A DNA stretch of 64,000 bases, from positions 124,001 to 188,000 of the forward strand of contig JAGXGA010000027.1 in the NCBI GenBank assembly GCA_024636975.1. The letters are read 5' to 3'. The notes beneath the pieces are model-generated. The model did not search any database, was not told where the DNA came from, and worked only from the letters and a program-made list of their open reading frames with translations. Below, piece by piece: positions 26,652 through 35,144 of this stretch (the first letter of the stretch is position 1; each line of letters starts with the position of its first letter). The position numbers and the translations under genes were made by a program. This DNA comes from Mariniphaga sp. (GTDB lineage Bacteria > Bacteroidota > Bacteroidia > Bacteroidales > Prolixibacteraceae).

Positions 26652-27845
26652 TTATTGCCTGTGAAAGTAATGGTCTGCAAATTTCATAAACTGTTGCCAA
26701 TCGTATGGTGTCATGTTATGCTTACCTTCCCGGTTATGAAATCCCATGTGAGGATGAATGATTTGCTGATTAACTTCCGGCATCTCAGATGGCAGGTTGG
26801 TGTTTATTCCATAAAGTTCAAATACCGGTTGTGCTGCTTTTAGCGCCATATATTGTCCTTTGGGATCAGCCCAGAGGTCTTCTGCAGCACTTGCAACATA
26901 AACAGCCCTTGGGGCAATTAAGGCAATCAGCATGTGCTGGTCAACGGGAAGCTTGTCTTCGTTATTGGCATACTGCCTGTAGTTAGGTGCGAACCAGTAT
27001 GGAAAGCTTTGAGTTATTCGCTCCACGGTTTCTCCGAAATTCCTGCGGGATAAGGCCGCTCCAGAGTTCCCTGATTCATTGGAAACAGTAATGGCCACCC
27101 TTTTGTCCTGGACGCCAAGCCAGAGCGATGCCTTCCCTCCGCGTGAATGCCCGACTGAAATAATTTTAGCAGCATCAATTGATTCATCCTTTTCAAACCA
27201 GTCTATTGCCCGGCTGGCGCCCCAGCCCCAGGCCCCCAAAGCCCGCATCCCATTGTCCATTTTCAGTTGCCCGGGATAAAGCTTTTCCAGGATGCCTTCT
27301 GTAAAATGATCATTGTTATCGGGGGCTACGTCGGCTACATCAAATCCTGCAATGGCATAGCCGGCATCAATAACCTCTTCTGCCGGCCAGAACCCGTCCT
27401 TGTTCTGGCGGGTAATATCCATTGTTTTCAGTCCGCGGTGATTGATTACCAGAAATACAGGAACCGGTTCTTTTGGCTCGTTGGGTGTAAACATCAGCAG
27501 GTTTACGGTCACTTCATTTTGATTGCGGGTAACCTTAATAGCCACTTCCTTGAAAGTAGCTTTACCTCCCATTGCATTTTTATCCTGTCTGGTTATTTTA
27601 AAATCTATGTTATCAAAGTCCCGGGGGAACTGGCCATAAACATGATCTTCAAATAGCTTCAGAATTTCCGGCCTGCGGATTCTTTCCCACCCCTCAAATG
27701 AGGTAATCTTTTTTCCGTCACTGGTAACAAGCATTTCAGGCAGATGGTAGCTGCCAGTTTTTGATTCATCGTAATTTTGTGCTACAAGAGTTTGAAAAAC
27801 AAATAATAATAGCAGGGTTACGCAGATTTGTTTATAGATTTTCAT
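26652..27845 (-). CDS. CE15-type glucuronoyl esterase
   Basis: A 397-aa secreted esterase with a signal peptide ending near LVAQ (residue 23). The nucleophile elbow GHSRGGK has Ser234 and matches the CE15 consensus with Arg after Ser. ESGNSGAALSRRNFGE and KLPVDQHMLIALIAPRAVYV are further CE15-type segments, and a catalytic-His candidate lies in the HMGFHNREGKHN region. The family cleaves ester bonds between lignin alcohols and 4-O-methylglucuronic acid on xylan. The preceding gene in the transcript is a CE15-like didomain protein about 200 bp away, and an esterase follows in the same frame. Confidence 0.85.
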   Translation of the reverse strand: MKIYKQICVTLLLLFVFQTLVAQNYDESKTGSYHLPEMLVTSDGKKITSFEGWERIRRPEILKLFEDHVYGQFPRDFDNIDFKITRQDKNAMGGKATFKEVAIKVTRNQNEVTVNLLMFTPNEPKEPVPVFLVINHRGLKTMDITRQNKDGFWPAEEVIDAGYAIAGFDVADVAPDNNDHFTEGILEKLYPGQLKMDNGMRALGAWGWGASRAIDWFEKDESIDAAKIISVGHSRGGKASLWLGVQDKRVAITVSNESGNSGAALSRRNFGETVERITQSFPYWFAPNYRQYANNEDKLPVDQHMLIALIAPRAVYVASAAEDLWADPKGQYMALKAAQPVFELYGINTNLPSEMPEVNQQIIHPHMGFHNREGKHNMTPYDWQQFMKFADHYFHRQ

Positions 27846-28046
27846 ATTCTAATGCTTTAATTTTTTTTGCGAAAAGTCTTACGATATTTCGGTTAATTCA
27901 ATTACCAGACAAATATTCCAGCTTTAAAGATAATAAAGAAAATCTCATTCAGTAAAACAATAAAAAACGTAAAAGTTTTCAGGCTAATTCCTGAAAAAGG
28001 CAGCTTAAGCATTTGTATTTCAAAATAAAGACTTCCATTTTGCCTT

Positions 28047-30428
28047 TTAAAAATAATCGCTTAACCAGGTATACATTGTTTCCCGCATTTCAGGGGAAAA
28101 CCGGTTGATATCGTATGGTGTATTTAGTTGAATGTTCTTCGGCACCTTGTAAAGATCAAAAATTTTACTGCTATTTTCAACACAGTTCCTTATATCCTCG
28201 GTATGTGCATCTTTATCTTCCTGAGGTGCAATTATCAGCACCGGGCGGGGTGCTATGCAGGCCAGGATTTCATTGAAGTCGACCGGGATGCGTACTTCAT
28301 TTCCCACAAAGAAACCCAGTCTGGGCTGCAGTCCGTGCAGGTGCGAATAAGTCATAATTCCTTCGGTGCCTCTGTTCAGGGTATTGGTTCGCATAGGAGT
28401 AAACCCTGCTACCGAAACCACTCCGGCAATGCGGTCATCGGTTGCAGTGGTATATAACCCTACGGTTGCGCCAAGTGCATAACCGGCTATAATAATCCGT
28501 GAATTATCTATAAATCCGAGGTTTTCCAGAGCATCAACTGCCCCACTGGCATCAGCAACCATTTTGCCCATTTTCGACCAGTGAGGATACCTTTCATAAA
28601 AACGGGTGGCTTCCTCAATCCGGTTGCCAAAACCCAGCATGTCGTATGTAAAAACAGCAAACCCTTGTTTTGTCAGCGACAGCAATATCGATTCCACATT
28701 ATGAATTGAGTTGAATCCTTTTGAGTAATCGTACTCATGCAGATAGATGACCACCGGCAGGTTATTTCCTTTCATCTTTCCGTTCCCGTCAAGGGGGTAA
28801 TAGAGATAACCAAAAAGCTGATCGGCGAAACCATCGTAGGGGCTGACAGCCATTACCCCCATTTGTTTATTGTCCCCTGGCCTTATTAGAAAAGTGCCAA
28901 AACTGACTTCTCCTCTGCCTCCCTTGTCCAGACTTCCGGGGCCGGGATTAGTAACTCCCGGTGGTTCTTTCCCAAATGCCCAGCTTATTTGTTTTAAAAT
29001 TTCTTTCTTCTTAGATTCCCATTCGTTAATGGATTGCGCTTTTATATTTGCATTCGTGACCTCAGGATAAATGAGTGGATTAATTTTCTCGCCGCTATGT
29101 TCCATCCAATCTTCAAATGAATAGCTGGTGTACAGCATGTTTCCCGGTTGGTGACTGGTACGGTTAAAAACAAAATCAAAAAAGTCAATGTAATCTTCCA
29201 TGTCACGGGCACTAACACTATGCTCCCCATGCCGTGTCCGGATGGCTATATTGTTTTTAGCACCTAAAAAATCATAAACTTTCCGACTGGCATGGTATGC
29301 CTGCTCAATCCCCCACAAATTGGCTGCTTCTTCTGTAAAGGCGCTGGAGAGCATCAACCCTCTTGGAGCAATCAGTGCCATAAAAGAATTCTGGTCAACC
29401 GGGAGCTTGTGCTCTCTGCCAATAAAGAAACGCAGGCGGGGATGCAACCACGAGGGCCGTGCACTGGCCAAAAGGGCTATATCCTCAACATCGAACTTAT
29501 GTGATGCATACCGCCACGGTACCTCAGCCCCTGAACCACCACTGCTGGGTATGCAGGCAGCAATGCGTTCATCGAAAGCAGCTGCCATCAGGGAAGTCTT
29601 GCCATTACGCGAATGGCCCGTCAGTGCAATCTTTTTCTTGTCAACTGCATCAAGGGTATACAGGTAGTCAATTGCCCGGGAAGCTCCCCAAGCCCTGCGC
29701 ATCAGTCGGGTGAAGTCGTATTTACCTGCCCATATTTCCGAATATTTCTCCGTATCATCCTTCTCATCTGCACCGGCATATCTGCAACCAATATATCCGC
29801 GCCTGACAGCCACCTGTGCCCATTCTCGGTGGTTCCACTGGGTGAGAAATACTGGGAATGGCCCTTCCCCGGGGGGAATCATGAGTTCAAGAGTCAGTTT
29901 TGCCTGATGCTCCGGACCAAAAGCAAGTTCTATAAGTTGAAGGCGCACATCTCCATCCATGCGTTCACTGATAATTCTTGCCTTTAGGTTATCAGGTGCC
30001 GGAGGAAACGTTCCGGTGATGTAATGCTGAAGCTTTTCTTTAAGCCATTCCCGTTTTTCCTGCCATTGCACTTTAGTTTCCACTGGTATATTATGTCCTC
30101 CTTCATCTAAAACCAATGGATCGGGGAGGAAGGGCAGGGAAGGCATCCTGTCAAAATCGGGAGGAAGCTCTCCCGTACGCTCCTGCCAGTCGGTAAATGT
30201 CCGGTCCAAAAAGGAGATCCTTCCCCGGTCATCAAACAAACTATTTTCATTCAACTGGTCGGGAGGCAAAACCTTCAGGATTAATTCCAGGTCTGCTTTC
30301 CGCTTTTCTGTAATGCTATCTTGTGCCGATTCATTAAAATTATCAGGATAGTCAAATGAAGACAGAAGCAAAGGTCCAAAAAGAATGATAACAAGAATGC
30401 TCAAGCAGATAAACAGAGATCGTTTCAT
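28047..30428 (-). CDS. Two-domain CE15-like esterase with a degenerate second alpha/beta-hydrolase domain
   Basis: A 793-aa secreted protein with an N-terminal hydrophobic signal (1-25). Domain 1 (about 90-425) is CE15-like: GHSRNGK with Ser273, KLPVDQNSFMALIAPRGLML, and catalytic-His candidate RHGEHS (399-404). Domain 2 (about 430-793) is an alpha/beta hydrolase fold with HEYDYSKG (564-571) and APRPVLIIAPQED. Its nucleophile elbow reads AGYALGA, Ala651 replacing Ser (codon GCA at 28476-28478), and the usual C-terminal His is replaced in PYDINRFSPEMR. Domain 2 is therefore probably non-catalytic, perhaps binding a carbohydrate. It starts 7 bases after nagB, so it is probably co-transcribed. 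Confidence 0.82.
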   Translation of the reverse strand: MKRSLFICLSILVIILFGPLLLSSFDYPDNFNESAQDSITEKRKADLELILKVLPPDQLNENSLFDDRGRISFLDRTFTDWQERTGELPPDFDRMPSLPFLPDPLVLDEGGHNIPVETKVQWQEKREWLKEKLQHYITGTFPPAPDNLKARIISERMDGDVRLQLIELAFGPEHQAKLTLELMIPPGEGPFPVFLTQWNHREWAQVAVRRGYIGCRYAGADEKDDTEKYSEIWAGKYDFTRLMRRAWGASRAIDYLYTLDAVDKKKIALTGHSRNGKTSLMAAAFDERIAACIPSSGGSGAEVPWRYASHKFDVEDIALLASARPSWLHPRLRFFIGREHKLPVDQNSFMALIAPRGLMLSSAFTEEAANLWGIEQAYHASRKVYDFLGAKNNIAIRTRHGEHSVSARDMEDYIDFFDFVFNRTSHQPGNMLYTSYSFEDWMEHSGEKINPLIYPEVTNANIKAQSINEWESKKKEILKQISWAFGKEPPGVTNPGPGSLDKGGRGEVSFGTFLIRPGDNKQMGVMAVSPYDGFADQLFGYLYYPLDGNGKMKGNNLPVVIYLHEYDYSKGFNSIHNVESILLSLTKQGFAVFTYDMLGFGNRIEEATRFYERYPHWSKMGKMVADASGAVDALENLGFIDNSRIIIAGYALGATVGLYTTATDDRIAGVVSVAGFTPMRTNTLNRGTEGIMTYSHLHGLQPRLGFFVGNEVRIPVDFNEILACIAPRPVLIIAPQEDKDAHTEDIRNCVENSSKIFDLYKVPKNIQLNTPYDINRFSPEMRETMYTWLSDYF

Positions 30429-30434
30429 GAAGCC

Positions 30435-31199
30435 TCATTTTATTTTTGTTGCTGAACCTTCATCCAGGTATAGAACAGCATCGGGATGCGTTCTTAAAAT
30501 GGTAGCCGGACAGGTGGTCTCGATTTTCGCATTCAATGTATTGTACACAGCTTCGGCTTTTCTTTCATCAGGAACCACGCAGCTGATTGCTTTACAATTC
30601 ATTATGGCAGGAATAGTCAGCGTAAGCGCATGCGTGGGAACATCCTCCAGTGTGGGAAACCATCCTTCTCCCAGCTGCTGCCTGCGACAAGCTTCATCAA
30701 GTTCCACTACTTTCACAAGTTTAGGATCGTCAAAATTTGCCACAGGTGGATCGTTAAACGCAATATGGCCATTTTCGCCTATCCCTATGCAAGCAATATC
30801 AATGGGGTGCTCTTTAAGAAGAGCTTCATATTTTGCTACTTCCTCTTCTGCATCTGCAGCATCTCCGTTCAGGTAGTAAACTTTTTCAGGCTGCACCTTT
30901 TTCAGGATGCGTTCTTTCAGGTATTTGCGGAAGCTGGCCGGATGAGTTTCAGGCAAACCTTTGTATTCATCGAGATGGAACACGGTGATCTTTTTCCAAT
31001 CGATGGCATGCTGTTGCAGGTGCTCCAGGAACTGAAACTGTGAAGCACCTGTTGCCAGAATCAGGTTAGCAAAGCCGTTTTCAGCAACGACTGTCTTTAG
31101 CTTTTCTGAAACCGCTGCGGCAGCTGCTTTCCCAAGCATATCAGCATTCTCAAATATTTTTATTGTAAGCTTGTCTTTGTTTAATTCAATAGTTTTCAT
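30435..31199 (-). CDS. nagB: Glucosamine-6-phosphate deaminase
   Basis: A 254-aa cytoplasmic enzyme converting glucosamine 6-phosphate to fructose 6-phosphate and ammonia. ATGASQFQFLEHL (phosphate loop), FHLDEYKG and GIGENGHIAFNDPP are the conserved NagB segments, with Asp and His for catalysis in the last two. The length is that of the short NagB form. It lies between a Nramp-like transporter (18 bases upstream) and a CE15-like gene (6 bases downstream), which ties amino-sugar use to this cluster. A 6-phosphogluconolactonase relative is less likely given the motif set. Confidence 0.92.
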   Translation of the reverse strand: MKTIELNKDKLTIKIFENADMLGKAAAAAVSEKLKTVVAENGFANLILATGASQFQFLEHLQQHAIDWKKITVFHLDEYKGLPETHPASFRKYLKERILKKVQPEKVYYLNGDAADAEEEVAKYEALLKEHPIDIACIGIGENGHIAFNDPPVANFDDPKLVKVVELDEACRRQQLGEGWFPTLEDVPTHALTLTIPAIMNCKAISCVVPDERKAEAVYNTLNAKIETTCPATILRTHPDAVLYLDEGSATKIK

Positions 31200-31217
31200 T
31201 TTTATTTATTTGTAATT

Positions 31218-32456
31218 TTACATTAGCAACTCAGTAATGGCAAACCAGGTAGTTACAAGTGAAAACAATACAACTGCCCACACACCAATGCTTTCACTTA
31301 TATTGGCTTTATGGATGCCCATCAGTTTTGACCGGTTCAGGAGCAGTAATACTGGAATGGCAACCGCAGGCAGAATAACCGCCTGGAACGCCTGTGACAG
31401 AATCATTAGCGCAGGAGGCCTTTGTTCCAAAAAGACAGTTCCAAATGCAAACAGCATGGCTCCAAAAATGAGCCACCGCGACTGCGTTGAATGGATGTTG
31501 CGTGGCTTTCCTGAAAAGTCTGCTACTAGCCAAGGAGCAATAAGGACTATGGGGAAAATGGTTGAAAGGCCTGCTCCCACAATACCCAGAATGAGTATGA
31601 AAGCTGCGACATTTCCTCCGATGGGTTCAAACAACTGGATCATCTCTACCGTGTTATCGAGCTTCAGACCCATTACGTGAAGGGTTCCTGCAGCTACCGC
31701 CATTATGACTCCGCTCAGGAAAAGCATCATGGTTGCCGATACCGCAGCATCCTTCTTTTCTTCCTTCAAATTGCCTATGCCCCAACCCTTTTCTGCAACC
31801 ACTGTACTTCGCATGATGAACACCGCTGCAGAGCAAGTGGTCCCTGCAATGGCTGCAACTAATCCCATCGCTCCGGGTGTATCCGGGATTCCGGGAATCA
31901 GCCCTTGTGCTATAACTGAAAAGTTTGGCTTTACCATGAAGAAAACCACGACAAATGACAGGCCCATGAAAATTACAAATACAGTTAGTACCTTTTCAAA
32001 AGTCTTATATTTACCGAACCACAACAACAAGTACAGTGCCGTTGCAAGCACCAGTATAATCCAGCCACGGCCTACAATCCGTTCATTGAAAAGCAACCGG
32101 ATAGCTTCCTGCACAAGATCGGCAACAATGCCCATCACGCCCATCAGTGCCAGCAATTCACCAATAATAAGTGCGATCAGGATATACATCGCAAGCAGCC
32201 ATCCATATTTAAATTCATGTTTTATGTTGTTCAGTGCTGTTTTTCCGGAAACCAGCGTTAACTTTCCATAGGCTACCATCAGAATAAAAGTGAAAATGCA
32301 TGATAATACCAGTGCCCAGAATAATTCCATACCATGCTCGGCACCTGTTTTGGCCATAGTGGTTACGCTGCCTGTACCAATATTATAACCGATGAGAAAT
32401 AATCCGGGGCCGACGGCGGCTAACCCTATTACTATTTTTTTATAAATCCTGGTCAT
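31218..32456 (-). CDS. Divergent Nramp-family membrane transporter
   Basis: A 412-aa inner-membrane protein with about 11 hydrophobic helices and the Nramp-type beginning GLFLIGYNIGTGSVTTMAKTGAEHG. The classical metal-ligand motif DPGN of helix 1 is replaced (GYNIGTG), and the helix 6 motif around MPH is absent (AGTTCSAAVFIMRSTVVAEKGW). The usual Mn2+/Fe2+ site therefore looks lost. It lies directly upstream of nagB and downstream of a NagA-like gene, so a role tied to amino-sugar or organic-substrate uptake is possible (inference). Automatic annotation will probably call it a divalent metal transporter. Confidence 0.75.
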   Translation of the reverse strand: MTRIYKKIVIGLAAVGPGLFLIGYNIGTGSVTTMAKTGAEHGMELFWALVLSCIFTFILMVAYGKLTLVSGKTALNNIKHEFKYGWLLAMYILIALIIGELLALMGVMGIVADLVQEAIRLLFNERIVGRGWIILVLATALYLLLWFGKYKTFEKVLTVFVIFMGLSFVVVFFMVKPNFSVIAQGLIPGIPDTPGAMGLVAAIAGTTCSAAVFIMRSTVVAEKGWGIGNLKEEKKDAAVSATMMLFLSGVIMAVAAGTLHVMGLKLDNTVEMIQLFEPIGGNVAAFILILGIVGAGLSTIFPIVLIAPWLVADFSGKPRNIHSTQSRWLIFGAMLFAFGTVFLEQRPPALMILSQAFQAVILPAVAIPVLLLLNRSKLMGIHKANISESIGVWAVVLFSLVTTWFAITELLM

Positions 32457-32624
32457 ACGTTTAGATGAATTTAAGTTTTGCTTTTTAGATGTTTTACTTT
32501 TTTTTGTTCAGACTGCTTAATTGTTTGACGTACTATCATATAACTACTGTTTCAACCTTTGCATCAAATCCAGCCAATATCAGCCACTAAATTCTGACTA
32601 CCGGGTGCTCGGTCCCAATAGAAA

Positions 32625-32654
32625 CAGATTGCTTTGCTGCGCGCGCAATGACGG
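32625..32654. repeat. REP-like palindromic sequence
   Basis: Within the 408-bp gap between the NagA-like and Nramp-like genes, a 30-bp stretch starts CAGATTGC and ends GCAATGACGG around a GC-rich centre. Its ATTGC and GCAAT arms pair. The reverse strand has the GTCATTGCG...GCAATCTG pattern of repetitive extragenic palindromes known from many bacteria. Whether it recurs in this genome cannot be seen. The rest of the gap (32457-32792) has no ORF or clear promoter. Confidence 0.55.
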
Positions 32655-32792
32655 CTCTGTTGGTACGTTAGCCCGACCCGTATACTATTAAATAATTTAT
32701 TGCGGTGGTTGCTAAACTATTTTAGTTATTTATAATAGCATATTGATCGATGATTAAATGGACTTTTCCTGTCCGAACGGCCGGGCGGGAAC

Positions 32793-32868
32793 TGTTCACT
32801 TTTTACTGTTTACTTATCACTGCCTGGTGCGATATGAAAACTACCAACTACCAACTGCTACTGATTAC
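32793..32868. repeat. Degenerate heptanucleotide repeats abutting the NagA-like stop codon
   Basis: Four 7-bp units (TGTTCAC, TTTTTAC, TGTTTAC, TTATCAC) occupy 32793-32820. After a 20-bp spacer, CTACCAA, CTACCAA, CTGCTAC and TGATTAC follow at 32841-32868. The last unit contains the stop codon of the leftward NagA-like gene at 32865-32867. The 7-bp periodicity recurs at 34125-34159 and 45579-45890. Confidence 0.6.
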
Positions 32869-34115
32869 TTTTCGCTTTTGCTTTCGTAAACTCTCTCTCC
32901 CTTTACCCACGTCTCATGCACATTCACCTGGAAATCATCGAGGGTAAACAGCACCAGGTCGGCACGTTTGCCGGGTTCAAGCACACCGCGGTCAGTTAGG
33001 TTGTATAGCCGGGCCGGATTGGTACTGGCCATTTGCACAGCATCGGCAAGGGTACAGCCGGTTACCTTAATTACATATCCCACTCCTTTGGTTATGGGTG
33101 AAGCAGAACCATATAGTACATTTTGGGCAGGGTAACGCAGCATGCCACCCTCTGTAAGTTCAATGGTTTCGCCGGTAGAGGTTTTGTATTCGCCCGGTTC
33201 AAGCGCTGCATAATGTGTAACATCGGAAGTTATAATTGTTTTTTCCACCCCCTTAACTTTATAGAATACCTGAATTTCTTCGGGGAGCAAATGAAAGCTG
33301 TCGCCAATGATGCTAATGTGCAGCCGGTCATCAGCCAGTTGGGGCCAAAATGGATTGTAGTGCCGATTAATCATATTGGCCGCTCCATTACCCAAATGCG
33401 TGGCAATTTTAGCACCCTTGTCGATGGCTGTAGTTACCGTTTTCATGTCACCATTATGGTGCCCCAAAGCAACAACAATTCCTTCACGGCTGGCTTTGGT
33501 AATAAAATCCATGGCTCCTTCCATTTCAGGGGCAAGAGTGACCTGCAGAATGTTTCTTCCCGAGGCTACATGTAATTTCATAAACTCATCCCAGTCGGGG
33601 AGCTTTACAAACTGTTTGGGATGTGCACCCCGGAATCCGTCTTCCGGATTAATGTATGGGCCTTCAAGGTGGAACCCGGGAATGGAACCCAGCAGGCTTT
33701 TATTGTCAACGGCTTTTGAGAGCAGTTCAAAATTGCTGGTAAGCACCTCAATGCTGTTGGTAGTAAGTGTAGGCAGATAGGATGTTACTCCTTTTTTCCA
33801 CAATTCACGGGTGGCTTTTTCAATACCTTCGGGTGTCAGGTCACTATCGCCAAATGCAAAGGAGACTCCTGCAAACCCGTTTACCTGGTTATCGAAGAAT
33901 CCCGGAGCAATGTATACCGGGTTTTCCTCCGCTGCTTTATCGATGACAACGATGTCTTGTATAATTCCGTTGCTGATTTTTACCTGTACCGGCAAACCGG
34001 TATGATAATGGATACCTTCAACTACCTGTTGCGCTTTTGATTCCATCGTTCCAATTAAAAATATTGTTGTTAGTAAAAAACAACTGAATTGATAAAATGC
34101 TGTTCTATATTTCAT
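32865..34115 (-). CDS. NagA-like amidohydrolase (N-acetylglucosamine-6-phosphate deacetylase family) with signal peptide
   Basis: A 416-aa amidohydrolase-superfamily protein resembling NagA: PGFFDNQVNGFAG, FHLEGPYINPEDGFRGAHP, ALGHHNGD, ATHLGNGAANMINRHYNPFW, ITSDVTHYA and GVLEPGKRADLVLFTLDD. These cover the metal and substrate residues of the fold. Unlike the cytoplasmic enzyme, it begins with a clear signal peptide (about 1-28, ending ESKAQ), which points to the periplasm, where sugar phosphates are not expected. The substrate may be a non-phosphorylated amido sugar or a related amide (inference). A Met at residue 24 would give a cytoplasmic form but would cut a well-formed signal. It follows the Tat-exported oxidoreductase genes by 40 bp. 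Confidence 0.8.
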   Translation of the reverse strand: MKYRTAFYQFSCFLLTTIFLIGTMESKAQQVVEGIHYHTGLPVQVKISNGIIQDIVVIDKAAEENPVYIAPGFFDNQVNGFAGVSFAFGDSDLTPEGIEKATRELWKKGVTSYLPTLTTNSIEVLTSNFELLSKAVDNKSLLGSIPGFHLEGPYINPEDGFRGAHPKQFVKLPDWDEFMKLHVASGRNILQVTLAPEMEGAMDFITKASREGIVVALGHHNGDMKTVTTAIDKGAKIATHLGNGAANMINRHYNPFWPQLADDRLHISIIGDSFHLLPEEIQVFYKVKGVEKTIITSDVTHYAALEPGEYKTSTGETIELTEGGMLRYPAQNVLYGSASPITKGVGYVIKVTGCTLADAVQMASTNPARLYNLTDRGVLEPGKRADLVLFTLDDFQVNVHETWVKGERVYESKSEK

Positions 34116-34124
34116 GCCTGTATT

Positions 34125-34159
34125 CTTTAAACTTTAAACCCTAAACCTTAAACTTTAAA
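34125..34159. repeat. Five heptanucleotide units (CTTTAAA type) at the oxidoreductase 3' end
   Basis: Contiguous 7-bp units CTTTAAA, CTTTAAA, CCCTAAA, CCTTAAA and CTTTAAA fill the 39-bp gap between two leftward genes. The last unit includes the stop codon of the upstream oxidoreductase (34155-34157). No hairpin is formed. Confidence 0.7.
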
Positions 34160-35132
34160 CCTTCACATACTCCACGTCTTCCCATCGCTCAGTTTTACCC
34201 GACTTCTCCAGTGCTTCCAGAACCGACACGCAGTTCAGTATGCTCTGATGGCTGCGCGGTTCCCTGCCAGTCCTGAACATTTCCGCCATATCGGCATAAT
34301 TTTTTGGAGGTTCTGTTTCTTCCACGCGTGGTTTTAATTCTACCAGTTGTTTGGGTGTCTCAACAAAAGTCTCCCAACCTCTGGCCTTTTCCTTAATGAT
34401 GAGGGTGGCAAACAATCCGGATGAAAATTGCAGACTGGCATTGCCATAGCTGCCGTTCCGGGTTACCCTTACCCGTTCAATGTCTTCTCCAAAAATGTAC
34501 ATCATAGGCTGAACGATGTGTACCCCGTAAAAAAAGATGCCGCCATAGGGAGAATCGAAATCACCAGGACCGGTGCAAATCACCTCGCTGATGCCTTCCA
34601 TATTTTTAACCTGCTCCTTCAGGTCAAATGTGGCAGCGCTATGGGCAATGGAGCTGTATGAGGTGACCGGGGTGCCTGATTTCTTTGCCAGCTGAAGGAA
34701 ATCTTTGCCTTCTGATGCCCTGTAGCAGAAGGGCTTATCTATAAATGTCGGAATTCCTTCCTTTATAAATGGCACTGCCGGCTCCAGATGGTATTTCGGA
34801 TGGCGGTGATCCACAATCAAGGCATCTATATTTCCGAGCATTTCATTGGGATCTTTTACCTGGTTAGGTATATTCCCTTTCTCCATAGCATTCTTTGTAA
34901 ACTCATCGGTTTCGCCCCAGACATACTTTACCTCCATTCCGGGGAATTTTTTGTCGGTATTAAACATTTTGCCGAACCCGATTGTGTGCGAATTTTCAGC
35001 GCCTATTATTCCAATCCGGATTGTTTTTTCAGGAGGAACATTAAAAGCAGTGGTTGTAATTATACCGGGTGCCGCAGCAGCAACTGCAAGTCCTTTGCCG
35101 GCTTTTTTCATAAAATCTCTTCTTGATTGCAT
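34155..35132 (-). CDS. Tat-exported Gfo/Idh/MocA-family oxidoreductase
   Basis: A 325-aa protein with an N-terminal twin-arginine signal (SRRDFMKKAGKGLAVAAAAPG, starting at residue 3). The Rossmann-type segment IRIGIIGAENSHTIGFGKMF follows, and the DKPFC-like conserved motif EGIPTFIDKPFCY corresponds to the EKP motif of the family. Such enzymes use NAD(P) to oxidise or epimerise sugars; Tat-exported forms are thought to carry the cofactor folded inside. It lies 12 bases downstream of a second oxidoreductase of the family and shares its transcript. The substrate is unknown; amino sugar or uronate chemistry would fit the cluster. Confidence 0.82.
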   Translation of the reverse strand: MQSRRDFMKKAGKGLAVAAAAPGIITTTAFNVPPEKTIRIGIIGAENSHTIGFGKMFNTDKKFPGMEVKYVWGETDEFTKNAMEKGNIPNQVKDPNEMLGNIDALIVDHRHPKYHLEPAVPFIKEGIPTFIDKPFCYRASEGKDFLQLAKKSGTPVTSYSSIAHSAATFDLKEQVKNMEGISEVICTGPGDFDSPYGGIFFYGVHIVQPMMYIFGEDIERVRVTRNGSYGNASLQFSSGLFATLIIKEKARGWETFVETPKQLVELKPRVEETEPPKNYADMAEMFRTGREPRSHQSILNCVSVLEALEKSGKTERWEDVEYVKV

Positions 35133-35144
35133 AATTGGAACGAA

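Noticed and set aside
31705-32271. 188-codon open frame on the plus strand
   Set aside because: It is antisense to the Nramp-like membrane protein, with low-complexity Thr/Ser/Pro-rich translation and no start context.
34125-34159. Telomere-like TTTAGGG on the minus strand
   Set aside because: It occurs once as one variant of a five-unit heptamer run inside a bacterial operon; nothing suggests a replicon end.
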